Assembly (NCBI GenBank): GCA_040222185.1
Contig: JAVKDP010000082.1
Location: 1 to 64,000, forward strand
Source: JAVKDP01 sp040222185
GTDB lineage: Bacteria > Bacteroidota > Rhodothermia > Balneolales > Balneolaceae
Direction: 5' to 3'
Length of the DNA: 64,000 bases
Made by a program: the position numbers and the translations under genes. The notes beneath the pieces are model-generated. The model was not told the origin of the DNA. It saw nothing but the letters and a program-made list of their open reading frames with translations, and searched no databases. Shown in pieces: positions 22,852-31,547 of the stretch (its first letter is position 1; the number at the start of each line of letters is the position of its first letter).

Positions 22852-24693
22852 TTATCGAAACCTGGATTGAATTTCATCCATCGAAAGATACACGATTGTT
22901 GGTTTTTTTAAAGGATCAAGATAAGGCTGCTCACAAGAGAACAATTGGTCAACAATAGCTTCCATTTCTTCACTTGATAATTTCTTTCCCCGTGGAATCG
23001 CGGCTTTAGATGCAAAGGCTATTGCAAGGCGTTCGCGAGCTTCCAGGTTAATGGATTGTCCAAGCTCCTGGTATTGGTGAAGCATTGAAATAAGTACTTC
23101 CTGTTCATTTCCTATTTCTATATCGGCAGGAACTCCATTGATCATAGCAGTATTCCCACTCATTAGCTGCACTGAAAAACCCATTTGCTGTACAATCGGG
23201 TGAATTTCCTTTAGCAAGGCATAATCAGAAGCAGAAAGCTCCAACGTTTGAGCAAATAAAAGCTGCTGTGTACTTGGAAGAGCGGCTTCAGTAGCCTGAA
23301 GTGCTTTTTCAAAAATGATGCGTTTATGGGCCAAATACTGATCAATCATACACAATCCTGTTCTGGTCTGCGTCATGATATATGAATTGTGTAATTGCCA
23401 GAACGATTGCTCCCGGCTTACTTCGTCAGCTTTGCTTAGTAAATCGTCTTCTTTTTGGAAATCAACAGGCTCGCTACTCGTTGAACTATTGTAAAGCTTT
23501 TCTGTAAACTCTTGCCCTCTTCCTTTTACCGGGTTTGTATTAATTCGCGAAGGAATTTGAAAACCCCCTCCGGATTTATCTCTTTTCACTTCCGGCATGT
23601 TGAAGTTAAAGCCCGAATCAAAGCCTTTGGAGCTTCCGGTATCACTCAAGTAACTATCCTGGTCAGAAGGGATATTCGGAACATTAAAATGATCATTCAG
23701 AGATCTGTTCACAACCGATTTAGCCAGCTGAATAATACTTCGTTCATCCTCAAACTTTACTTCCATCTTAGCCGGATGAACATTCACATCTACTTTGGAT
23801 GGATCAATCTCAAAAAACAGGGCATAGAACGGATATTCGTTATTCCGAGTCCAGGCATCATATAAACTCAGAATCACATGCGTCAAATAGCGATGTTGAA
23901 AAGGTCGGCCGTTAACAAAAAGGAATTGTTCTCCCCTGCTTTTCTTAGCAAGCTTAGGATCAGAGGCGAAACCATAAATCCGTACATAGCTGGTTTCTTC
24001 TTTAAACTCGATTAAACTGGCTTTATAAGGGGCTCCAAATATACTTGTGATTCTGTGACTCAAACTCTGTACAGGCAGATTATATATCACTTCTCCATCT
24101 GCGATCATTTCAAAAGCAATAGAAGTGTTTGCCAGCGCTGCATATTGTACCACCCTAAGGATATGCCTTAATTCGGTTACATCGGTTTTTAGAAACTGCC
24201 TACGGGCCGGGACATTAAAAAATAAGTTCCTGACTGATATCGAAGTCCCGTTTTCAGTTGCAGTGGGTTTAATAGGTTTTTCTTCACCGCCCCAAACCTC
24301 GAATTCCCAGCCATTATCATCTTCTGCTCGTTTCGACTTTACCAGCACCTGGGAAACAGATGCAATAGAAGCCATTGCCTCTCCCCTGAAACCCATCGTT
24401 TTGATCTTAAACAGATCTTCTATCGAATAAATCTTTGACGTGGCATGGCGCTCAAAACAAAGTGGTAAATCCTCTTCACTCATTCCACAGCCATTATCAA
24501 TCACCTGTACCAGCGTGCGGCCAGCATTTTCAACCAGGATTTTGATATGATCAGCACCAGCATCAATGGAATTGTCCAGTAATTCTTTAACTACTGAAGA
24601 TGGGCGTTGAATTACCTCGCCTGCTGCAATCTTATTGCTTATCTCAGGGGGAAGTTGATGTATTATCGAGGTGCGTTCTTGAGTCTCACTCAA
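22852..24693 (-). CDS. mutL: DNA mismatch repair protein MutL
   Basis: This 613-residue protein has a GHKL ATPase domain (NKIAAGEVIQRPSSVVKELL, DNGCGM, TMGFRGEA) in residues 1-330, a linker rich in Ser/Gly, and a C-terminal dimerisation domain. The start is TTG at 24693; no nearby ATG fits the conserved N-terminus. The endonuclease motif DQHA(X)2E(X)4E is degenerate here (DQYLAHKRIIFE), and the ACKAAI and CPHGRP motifs read ASKAAI and QPYLDPLKKP. MutL is therefore probably not an endonuclease, as I recall for several Bacteroidota. It is followed on the same strand by the QTMAN-like gene. Confidence 0.93.
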   Translation of the reverse strand: MSETQERTSIIHQLPPEISNKIAAGEVIQRPSSVVKELLDNSIDAGADHIKILVENAGRTLVQVIDNGCGMSEEDLPLCFERHATSKIYSIEDLFKIKTMGFRGEAMASIASVSQVLVKSKRAEDDNGWEFEVWGGEEKPIKPTATENGTSISVRNLFFNVPARRQFLKTDVTELRHILRVVQYAALANTSIAFEMIADGEVIYNLPVQSLSHRITSIFGAPYKASLIEFKEETSYVRIYGFASDPKLAKKSRGEQFLFVNGRPFQHRYLTHVILSLYDAWTRNNEYPFYALFFEIDPSKVDVNVHPAKMEVKFEDERSIIQLAKSVVNRSLNDHFNVPNIPSDQDSYLSDTGSSKGFDSGFNFNMPEVKRDKSGGGFQIPSRINTNPVKGRGQEFTEKLYNSSTSSEPVDFQKEDDLLSKADEVSREQSFWQLHNSYIMTQTRTGLCMIDQYLAHKRIIFEKALQATEAALPSTQQLLFAQTLELSASDYALLKEIHPIVQQMGFSVQLMSGNTAMINGVPADIEIGNEQEVLISMLHQYQELGQSINLEARERLAIAFASKAAIPRGKKLSSEEMEAIVDQLFSCEQPYLDPLKKPTIVYLSMDEIQSRFR

Positions 24694-24708
24694 TAGAGAA
24701 ATCCGGTT

Positions 24709-24921
24709 TTATAATGAAATCAAGTACACAACAAGCGCCAATAGTAAAGCTAACCCGAGTACTTTTACATTCTGTTTAGGCTGAACCCGATTGTGCGTCT
24801 GAAATTTAATCCGTCTTTTTCTGCGATTATTTTCACGCTCCTCTTTCTCAGGGTCGTGATGCTGAAATGGTAAATTGAACTTTCTAATTTTTGGCCGGTA
24901 GCCAAACATAGGTTTGATCAT
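24709..24921 (-). CDS. small C-tail-anchored membrane protein, unknown
   Basis: This 70-residue protein has an Arg/Lys-rich, charged region (about 24-45, HDPEKEERENNRRKRRIKF) and one C-terminal hydrophobic segment (VLGLALLLALVVYLISL). It is not a member of a family I recognise. It lies 15 bp upstream of mutL on the same strand, so it may be co-transcribed. The sequence composition is consistent with a real gene, but it is short and lacks a homologue-based check. Confidence 0.5.
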   Translation of the reverse strand: MIKPMFGYRPKIRKFNLPFQHHDPEKEERENNRRKRRIKFQTHNRVQPKQNVKVLGLALLLALVVYLISL

Positions 24922-25124
24922 GGCTTCGAAGTTTAGTTAAGCTTTTAAAACCAACGGAAGGTATCCGCAAATCGTGCCTTCGAATATAGGAAATTGATGA
25001 TCAATTTAGAACGGTTCAATTGAATTCATTATCTAAAAAATAACAGTACTTTGTAGCATGAAGATTTAAGTACATCCTTATTACTCTCATTTCACTGTTT
25101 GCTCTAAACCTCCTGACCTTTTAC

Positions 25125-25793
25125 TTGTTTGGGAAACAAGCTTTGAGAGATAGGAATGTTTCCCAAATGCTGAAAACGGATGTAGAAAACTGGCGTGATC
25201 TTGAACTAACATATCATATTATAAGCAACCTTGAGTTAGACTCCAGTTTAAAGCTTAAAGGTATTACTTATCCAGTCTTTAGTATCGATGAATACCGTGG
25301 ATCAGGTTTTGATGAGTATATTGACACAATAGAGAAACGAAGTAATTTCTCGGTTGATATTCAAACAGCTAATTCGATTTTAAATACCAATTTAGACTCT
25401 CTATATCTTACTGATTACAATTACGGTACTTCAGATAAAGTAGATTCGATTTTATTTAGTGGATACCTACAAATTGCATATGCATTAGCAGAATCAAAAA
25501 TTTCATTTCCTATTGATTCAAAAATTGGCGGATGGTGTGAATATTTAAGAGGAGATAATTCGCTCAGTTTCCTACGTTGCTCGATATTCGGAAATACAAT
25601 TGTATCACTTTGGGAGGAAAATATAACTTGCTATCCTTTGTTTGTTAAACAAGAACTCATAGTTCATACTAAAGGGAGTGATTTCCAATTCTTTCGAGAG
25701 GAAAAAGTAATTTGGCTTTTCTTTAAATGGATTCAAATTCAATGGATTGATGGTAATGGCCTTGGGGACGATGTTCCATCCTGGGAGAGATAA
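25125..25793 (+). CDS. hypothetical single-pass membrane protein, start uncertain, probable frameshift
   Basis: The open frame runs from 25062 to 25793. The first bacterial start codon the reading offers is TTG at 25125, but that would cut a hydrophobic segment (YILITLISLFALNLLTFYLF) that is in frame from 25071. An ATG at 25058 reads ATG AAG ATT TAA; deleting one base at 25064 would give MKFKYILITLISLF joined to the rest. The gene is therefore either frameshifted near its start, affected by a sequencing error, or started at a non-ATG codon. The rest of the protein (222 residues from 25125) is soluble-looking with no recognised domain; three Cys pairs near the end are not a known motif. Confidence 0.55.
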   Translation: MFGKQALRDRNVSQMLKTDVENWRDLELTYHIISNLELDSSLKLKGITYPVFSIDEYRGSGFDEYIDTIEKRSNFSVDIQTANSILNTNLDSLYLTDYNYGTSDKVDSILFSGYLQIAYALAESKISFPIDSKIGGWCEYLRGDNSLSFLRCSIFGNTIVSLWEENITCYPLFVKQELIVHTKGSDFQFFREEKVIWLFFKWIQIQWIDGNGLGDDVPSWER

Positions 25794-25914
25794 ATAGAAA
25801 ATATTCTACCACGCTACTCATAATTAATAAATAACCTTTCTTCTCAATTGAATTACTTTTTTCGTAGTTTCCCACCCCTGAAATTTCAATCTAATTCATT
25901 CATTCAGAGCACCT

Positions 25915-28143
25915 ATGTCCACAGATAAAGCAAAGATTATTTACACCTACACCGATGAAGCACCTGCGTTAGCTACGCATTCTTTTTTACCTATCATTGA
26001 AGCTTTTACTAAAGCCGCTGGTGTAGTTGTAGAAACCAGGGACATCTCACTATCCGGAAGGATTATTGCCAACTTCCCGGACTATCTTTCTGAAGAACAA
26101 CGTATTCCTGATGCTTTATCTGAACTTGGCGAACTTGCCAAGACCCCGGAGGCAAACATTATCAAACTTCCGAATATTAGCGCTTCAATACCACAATTAG
26201 TTGCTGCTATTAAAGAATTGCAGGCCAAAGGATACGCACTTCCTGATTTTCCTGAAGAACCAAAAAGTGATGAAGAAAAGGCTATCCGAACACAGTATGC
26301 TAAAGTGTTGGGAAGTGCGGTAAACCCGGTACTAAGAGAAGGAAATTCTGACCGACGTGCTCCAAAAGCTGTGAAAGAGTATGCCCGAAAAAACCCACAT
26401 TCAATGGGAACCTGGAGTGCGGATTCCAAAACACATGTTTCCACCATGGGTCAGGGTGATTTCTTCTCTAACGAAAAATCAGTTACTGTCTCTGAGCCTA
26501 CAAACGTTCGGATTGAACATGTAGCTGAAGATGGAAGTGTAAACGTGCTAAAAGAGAATGTATCTCTACTAGCAGATGAAATTATTGACGGCACTTTTAT
26601 GAGCAAGAAAGCATTGGTTAGCTTCTTGTCTGAACAAGTTAAAGATGCTAAAGATGCAGGCATCCTCTTCTCCCTCCATATGAAAGCAACCATGATGAAA
26701 GTATCTGATCCAAAGATTTTTGGGCATGGTGTTCGATCTTTCTTTGCGGATGTTTTTGAAAAGCACGGTGAAACTCTTGCTTCCCTGGGAGCTGATGCTA
26801 CAAATGGTTTTGGTGATATCCTTGCGAAGCTGAATGAACTCCCAGCTGATAAGAAAGCTGAAATCGAAGCTGATATCCAGGCTTGTTACGACAATGGGCC
26901 GGATTTAGCGATGGTCAACTCAGATAAAGGAATTACAAACCTGCACGTTCCAAGCGATGTAATAATTGATGCTTCAATGCCTGCAATGATTCGTACATCC
27001 GGACAAATGTGGAATACAGAAGGGAAACTGCAAGATGCAAAGGCAGTTATCCCGGACAGCAGTTATGCTGGCGTGTACCAGGCAACCATCGACTTCTGTA
27101 AAAAACATGGTGCTTTCGATCCTACTACAATGGGAAGTGTTCCTAATGTTGGGCTAATGGCTCAAAAAGCTGAAGAATATGGCTCACATGACAAGACATT
27201 TGAGATAGCGTCGAACGGTACAGTTCGTATGGTTACAGATGCAGGTGAGACTTTAATGGAACATATTGTAGAAACCGGTGACATCTGGAGAGCCTGCCAG
27301 GTTAAAGACGCTCCAATCCGAGATTGGGTTAAACTAGCAGTAAACAGAGCTAAAGCAACTGGAAGCCCTGCTGTATTCTGGTTAAACAAAGAACGAGCTC
27401 ATGACACTCAGCTTATTTCAAAAGTAAATGCTTACCTGAAAGATCATGATACCAACGGGCTGGAGATTCATATTATGTCTCCTGTTGATGCAACAAACTT
27501 CTCACTCGACAGAATTAAAGACGGAAAAGACACAATTTCAGTAACAGGTAATGTATTACGTGATTACCTGACCGACCTCTTCCCTATCCTGGAACTAGGA
27601 ACCAGTGCTAAAATGCTTTCTATTGTTCCTCTTATGAATGGCGGTGGATTATTTGAAACAGGTGCTGGCGGATCTGCTCCAAAGCACGTTCAGCAGTTTG
27701 TTGCAGAGAATTACTTACGCTGGGATTCTCTGGGTGAATTCCTCGCACTGGCAGTTTCTCTGGAGCACTTATCTGAGACATTTAGCAATCCAACGGCTAA
27801 AGTTCTTTCAGAAACACTGGATGATGCCACTTCAAAATTCCTTGACAACGACAAATCACCTGCACGCCGTTTAGGTAAAATTGATAACCGAGGAAGTCAC
27901 TTCTACCTCGCTATGTATTGGGCTGAAGCTTTAGCTGCACAGGATTCCGATGCTGATCTTAAAGCACGTTTCGCTCCAATTGCACAGGCTATGTCAGAAA
28001 ATGAAACAAAAATTAATGAAGAACTTATTGGAGTACAGGGTTCACCTGTTGACATCGATGGCTACTACAAAGTAGATTGGGCTAAGACCGATGTGGCAAT
28101 GAAACCAAGCAATACTCTTAATGAAATCCTGGCCGGAGTTTAA
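25915..28143 (+). CDS. icd: monomeric NADP-dependent isocitrate dehydrogenase
   Basis: This 742-residue enzyme has the length of the monomeric IDH family (about 740), unlike the 415-residue dimeric type. It oxidatively decarboxylates isocitrate to 2-oxoglutarate in the TCA cycle. Family signatures include YTYTDEAPALATHSFLPI at the N-terminus, LREGNSDRRAPKAVKEYARK (isocitrate/metal region), HMKATMMKVSDPKIFGH, IRTSGQMWNTEGK and GGLFETGAGGSAPKHVQQF. It stands alone between the frameshifted gene and a small lipoprotein gene that starts 29 bp downstream. Confidence 0.95.
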   Translation: MSTDKAKIIYTYTDEAPALATHSFLPIIEAFTKAAGVVVETRDISLSGRIIANFPDYLSEEQRIPDALSELGELAKTPEANIIKLPNISASIPQLVAAIKELQAKGYALPDFPEEPKSDEEKAIRTQYAKVLGSAVNPVLREGNSDRRAPKAVKEYARKNPHSMGTWSADSKTHVSTMGQGDFFSNEKSVTVSEPTNVRIEHVAEDGSVNVLKENVSLLADEIIDGTFMSKKALVSFLSEQVKDAKDAGILFSLHMKATMMKVSDPKIFGHGVRSFFADVFEKHGETLASLGADATNGFGDILAKLNELPADKKAEIEADIQACYDNGPDLAMVNSDKGITNLHVPSDVIIDASMPAMIRTSGQMWNTEGKLQDAKAVIPDSSYAGVYQATIDFCKKHGAFDPTTMGSVPNVGLMAQKAEEYGSHDKTFEIASNGTVRMVTDAGETLMEHIVETGDIWRACQVKDAPIRDWVKLAVNRAKATGSPAVFWLNKERAHDTQLISKVNAYLKDHDTNGLEIHIMSPVDATNFSLDRIKDGKDTISVTGNVLRDYLTDLFPILELGTSAKMLSIVPLMNGGGLFETGAGGSAPKHVQQFVAENYLRWDSLGEFLALAVSLEHLSETFSNPTAKVLSETLDDATSKFLDNDKSPARRLGKIDNRGSHFYLAMYWAEALAAQDSDADLKARFAPIAQAMSENETKINEELIGVQGSPVDIDGYYKVDWAKTDVAMKPSNTLNEILAGV

Positions 28144-28172
28144 AAACATGAGACAGTAAAAGGCCTTCTTTT

Positions 28173-28622
28173 ATGAAAGATATATTCTTTTTTGGGTTTG
28201 TTATCATTTTAACTGTCTCGTGTACACAACCACCGAGTGAGCAACTAATCAGGGAAAGGATCTCAGAATTTGACCTGGCTTATAAAACAGGTGATGTAAG
28301 TAGTCTTGACCAAATGGTTTCAAAAGATTACTTGCACACCAACCCTTCCGGCAGCGTCATCACAAGAGAAAACTGGTTAAACTGGAATACATCCAGGGGC
28401 GAAGCCATTCAGTCTGGTGAACTCATAGTTAATACCTATGAAACTTCGGAGCTCGATATAAGGATCAGGAACGCTACTACTGTAGTTGTTAGTGGAGTTA
28501 ACACTTCAACTGGTATAAATAAGGGTGAACCCTTCGAAACAAAGGTTCGCTTTACACATCTATGGGTATTAGAAGATGGTATATGGAAAAGAGCCGTTTT
28601 CCATGACTCGTATCTGGATTAA
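28173..28622 (+). CDS. DUF4440/SnoaL-like (NTF2 fold) lipoprotein
   Basis: This 149-residue protein has a short signal and probable lipobox (IILTVSC, Cys17). The remainder is typical of DUF4440 NTF2-like proteins: LIRERISEFDLAYKTGDVSSLDQMVSKDYLHTNPSG followed by RENWLNW, VVVSGVNTSTG, RFTHLWVLEDGIWKRAVFHDS. Such folds bind small ligands or act as stress or secretion accessories; no specific role can be given. It follows icd closely and may be transcribed with it. Confidence 0.75.
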   Translation: MKDIFFFGFVIILTVSCTQPPSEQLIRERISEFDLAYKTGDVSSLDQMVSKDYLHTNPSGSVITRENWLNWNTSRGEAIQSGELIVNTYETSELDIRIRNATTVVVSGVNTSTGINKGEPFETKVRFTHLWVLEDGIWKRAVFHDSYLD

Positions 28623-28703
28623 CGCTCTACTCTTTATTATTTACAACTTCATTAAGATTCGAAAAAACCTCAGAACCCAGAGTTAGTGGTTAAAAAATAA
28701 CCA

Positions 28704-28733
28704 GTCATCCTGAGACTACTGCCGAAGGATCTA
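28704..28733 (+). repeat. dispersed GTCATCCTGAG...GGATCTA repeat, single copy
   Basis: A 30-bp element begins GTCATCCTGAG and ends CGAAGGATCTA, the same family as 12259-12346 and 30804-30833. It lies in the 214-bp gap between the NTF2-like and GH13 genes; the rest of the gap shows no other clear signal. Confidence 0.65.
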
Positions 28734-28836
28734 AATCCTTCTAGGCGATTCAAGGCCATACGATTAAAAGACTCAAAACTAGCAAACCTCCCCTCCCTTT
28801 AGTATCATCACCGAATACTAAAATCAATCGTATCGA

Positions 28837-30762
28837 ATGCCTCGCTTTTTAAAGTCTTCTCTACTCCTTTTTTTATGTCTTTTTTGCTCACTTGTAATTT
28901 TACAGAGTTGTACTGAGCCTGAAACTCCTGTAACTGCTTTTGAAGATCCACCTGAATGGTCTAAAGAGGTCGTTTGGTATCAGATTTTTGTGGAGCGCTT
29001 CAGAAATGGAGATCCAACTAATGATCCTACCGTTGAAGATATACAAGGAGCGTATCCTGGCATGATTCCAGAAGGCTGGGCGGTTACTCCGTGGACTCAC
29101 GATTGGTATAAAGACGATCCCTACTTTGCTAACCTTCCTGAGATTCGGGACTTCTTTGGCAATGAACTGAATTATTTTGGACAGAAAGCACAACTTCGTC
29201 GCTATGGAGGAGATTTACAGGGAGTTTTAGACAAGATGGATTACCTGGAATCACTGGGTATAACTGCTGTTTATTTTAATCCACTAAATGACGCACCTTC
29301 TTTGCATAAATACGATGCGAGAAACTGGCATCATATCGATCGGAATTTTGGCCCTACCCCTGAAGAAGATGCTGAGATGATAGCTTCTGAAAACCCGACG
29401 GATCCTTCAACATGGAAATGGACCGGGGCAGATAAGTTATTTCTTAAAGTGATTGAAGAGTTTCATAAGCGAGATATAAAAGTAATTATCGATTACTCCT
29501 GGAACCATACCGGGATTGAGTTCTGGGCCTGGAAAGATATCCTTGAAAAAGGAAAAGACTCTGAATATGCTGACTGGTACTGGATTGATGCTTTTGATGA
29601 TCCGAATACAGAAGAAAACGAATTCGAGTTTACAGGCTGGGCAGGTGTTCGTTCCCTACCTGAGATCAAAGAAACGGTACGGCAGGATCATAGCCAATCG
29701 GTAGAAGTATTTGAAGGTAATATCACCAGTGAAGTGGTTCGCCAGCATATTTTTGATGTTACCCGGCGCTGGCTTGATCCAAACGGAGATGGTGATCCTT
29801 CAGATGGTGTTGATGGTTACCGCCTGGATGTAGCTGCAGAAACGCCCCTGGGATTTTGGAGAGATTTTAGGAAAGTAGTTCGGGAAGTAAACCCTGATGC
29901 TTATTTGCTTGGAGAAATCTGGTGGCAACAATACCCTGATAAATTACTTGACCCTGAACCTGTTGTTCGTGGCGATGTATTTGATGCCCCAATGAACTAT
30001 CGCTGGTATAGAGCAACAAGACATTTCTTTAATCAATCTCCTCATAAAATATCTGTTTCTGAGTACGTGGATAGCCTTGAGTCTTTTAAGTCGAACCTGA
30101 GGCCGCAAAGTAACTATGCTATGATGAATCTTACATCGAGCCATGATGTCCCCCGCTTTGGCACTTCGATCTATAACAAGAATAAATACAAGTTCCAGCC
30201 AAAGCCTGATGATAACCCTGCTTATAAAATAGACAAACCGGATGCTGAAGCATACCAAACCATGAAGCTCATCCTTGCACAGCAGTTTACTTATGTGGGT
30301 TCTCCTCAAATCTGGGCTGGTGATGAAATGGGAATGTGGGGAGCTGATGATCCCTCCACCCGAAAACCACTGATCTGGAAAGATTATGAGTTCGAGCCTG
30401 AAACCACTCATCCCAATGGATTAGACCGCCCTGCTAATGAAGTAAAGTTTAATGATGATTGGTTCGCTCTTTATCAGAAACTGATTCAAATACGAAAAAC
30501 TAACCCTGTTCTTTCGTCAGGTGCATTCGAATACTTACTTACTGATGATGAAAGCGAAGTTCTTTCTTATAGCCGGTTTGATGAGTCTAGTGAAGTTATT
30601 ACCGTCTTTAACTCAAGTGATTCTGAGAAGACTGTTTCTGTTTCAAGTAAACTGGATGGTAATTTTACAGATGAGCTAAACGGTTTTGATGTAATTCGAT
30701 CTGGGGATGAGGTTACTATTACCCTCCCTGCAAGAACTGCCGCTATTTTGGTTATGGAGTAA
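28837..30762 (+). CDS. alpha-amylase-family (GH13) lipoprotein
   Basis: This 641-residue lipoprotein has a signal ending ILQSC (Cys25). The GH13 barrel covers about 45-560. Catalytic residues are visible: nucleophile Asp331 in GVDGYRLDVAAE, acid/base Glu360 in YLLGEIWW, and transition-state stabiliser Asp437 in TSSHDVPR. Region I reads VIIDYSWNHTG. A C-terminal all-beta domain (about 565-641) is present. It should cleave alpha-glucans (neopullulanase or cyclomaltodextrinase-like activity is possible) at the cell surface or in the periplasm. No SusCD pair is adjacent, so substrate uptake is not local. Confidence 0.88.
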   Translation: MPRFLKSSLLLFLCLFCSLVILQSCTEPETPVTAFEDPPEWSKEVVWYQIFVERFRNGDPTNDPTVEDIQGAYPGMIPEGWAVTPWTHDWYKDDPYFANLPEIRDFFGNELNYFGQKAQLRRYGGDLQGVLDKMDYLESLGITAVYFNPLNDAPSLHKYDARNWHHIDRNFGPTPEEDAEMIASENPTDPSTWKWTGADKLFLKVIEEFHKRDIKVIIDYSWNHTGIEFWAWKDILEKGKDSEYADWYWIDAFDDPNTEENEFEFTGWAGVRSLPEIKETVRQDHSQSVEVFEGNITSEVVRQHIFDVTRRWLDPNGDGDPSDGVDGYRLDVAAETPLGFWRDFRKVVREVNPDAYLLGEIWWQQYPDKLLDPEPVVRGDVFDAPMNYRWYRATRHFFNQSPHKISVSEYVDSLESFKSNLRPQSNYAMMNLTSSHDVPRFGTSIYNKNKYKFQPKPDDNPAYKIDKPDAEAYQTMKLILAQQFTYVGSPQIWAGDEMGMWGADDPSTRKPLIWKDYEFEPETTHPNGLDRPANEVKFNDDWFALYQKLIQIRKTNPVLSSGAFEYLLTDDESEVLSYSRFDESSEVITVFNSSDSEKTVSVSSKLDGNFTDELNGFDVIRSGDEVTITLPARTAAILVME

Positions 30763-30770
30763 GTTTTTTT

Positions 30771-30794
30771 CTTCACCTTTAAATCAAGGTGAAG
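30771..30794 (+). terminator. hairpin after the GH13 gene, weak terminator candidate
   Basis: A 9-bp perfect stem (CTTCACCTT with AAGGTGAAG) has a 6-base loop, 8 bp after the stop codon. The run of seven Ts precedes the hairpin rather than following it, so it is not a canonical rho-independent terminator. Confidence 0.4.
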
Positions 30795-30803
30795 CCTTGG
30801 TAG

Positions 30804-30833
30804 TAGATCCTTCGGAAGTATCCTCAGGATGAC
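30804..30833 (-). repeat. dispersed repeat copy, identical to 12317-12346
   Basis: The 30-bp element TAGATCCTTCGG...CTCAGGATGAC is identical over its whole length to the right half of the inverted pair at 12317-12346. It lies directly after the hairpin following the GH13 gene. Confidence 0.7.
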
Positions 30834-30877
30834 TATCTCTAAATTAAAATACAGGCTCTGCATCCGATACGATCAAT

Positions 30878-30925
30878 TATAGGCTTAAAAACCTATATTT
30901 TGCATTATAGGCTATTTAACCTATA
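30878..30925 (+). promoter_or_regulatory. two tandem perfect dyads (TATAGG-N8-CCTATA) upstream of the SatD-like gene
   Basis: Dyad 1 is TATAGG at 30878-30883 and CCTATA at 30892-30897; dyad 2 is TATAGG at 30906-30911 and CCTATA at 30920-30925. Both have an 8-bp spacer and the centres are 28 bp apart. The second ends 8 bp before the ATG at 30933, and a TATTTTG box lies between them. This is the layout of a dimeric repressor's operator pair. The SatD-like protein itself has a C-terminal HTH-like region and is a candidate autoregulator. Confidence 0.7.
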
Positions 30926-30932
30926 TTAAGGC

Positions 30933-31547
30933 ATGACAAGTATTATCACCAGCGATATCATTAACTCCAGGAAAGCTCACTCAGAGAAGTGGTTACACTC
31001 TCTGAAATCAGAGTTGAATAAAATTGGTACCACTCCGAAAGACTGGGAGATTTATCGCGGGGATAGTTTCCAGGTTGAAATAAAAGACCCGAGACAAGCC
31101 CTGACAAAAGCCATTCAGTTAAAAGCAGTGATAAAACAATACAAAGGGCTTGATGTTCGAATGTGTATTGGGATTGGGGATAAAAGCTATTCATCTGAAA
31201 GAATAACAGAATCGAATGGAGAAGCATTTATCAATTCAGGGCAAGGCTTTGAAGAACTCAAAAAGAATAAGCAGACACTAAGTATTGTAAGTCCGAATAG
31301 AGACTTTAACCAGGAAATGAATTTATTGATACGCCTCTCCCTCATTGCAATGGACAACTGGACTCCTGCTGTTGCTGAGTTTGTAACCCTTAGCAGCGGA
31401 CTCCTGCAAGAGCAAATAGCCAAAATACTAGACATTAGCCAGGCTTCAGTGAGTGAACGGAACCAACGCTCCTACCTCTCCGAAATCAGGGATTTGGAAA
31501 AAACGTATCGAAAAAAAATATCCGCATATAAACTGGGAACATCATGA
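30933..31547 (+). CDS. SatD-like protein with C-terminal HTH region
   Basis: This 204-residue soluble protein begins MTSIITSDIINSRKAH and includes EIYRGDSFQVEI and RMCIGIGDKSYSSERITESNGEAFINSGQGF, the SatD family pattern. The last 60 residues, LLQEQIAKILDISQASVSERN, read as a sigma-r4/HTH-type DNA-binding segment. SatD proteins have been named from a streptococcal acid-tolerance operon, but their function is not defined. The gene overlaps the following DUF3307 gene in an ATGA arrangement, and the SatD-DUF3307 pairing is recurrent in bacteria as I recall. Two dyads lie directly upstream. Confidence 0.8.
   Translation: MTSIITSDIINSRKAHSEKWLHSLKSELNKIGTTPKDWEIYRGDSFQVEIKDPRQALTKAIQLKAVIKQYKGLDVRMCIGIGDKSYSSERITESNGEAFINSGQGFEELKKNKQTLSIVSPNRDFNQEMNLLIRLSLIAMDNWTPAVAEFVTLSSGLLQEQIAKILDISQASVSERNQRSYLSEIRDLEKTYRKKISAYKLGTS

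Noticed and set aside
22852..24693. MutL as an endonuclease-deficient novelty
   Set aside because: The degenerate motif appears to be common in Bacteroidota MutL proteins, so it is described in the feature entry but not raised as a finding.
28157..28173. Hairpin TAAAAG-GCCTT-CTTTTA after icd as a terminator
   Set aside because: The stem is short and AT-rich, overlaps the region just before the next start codon and lacks a proper T-tract.
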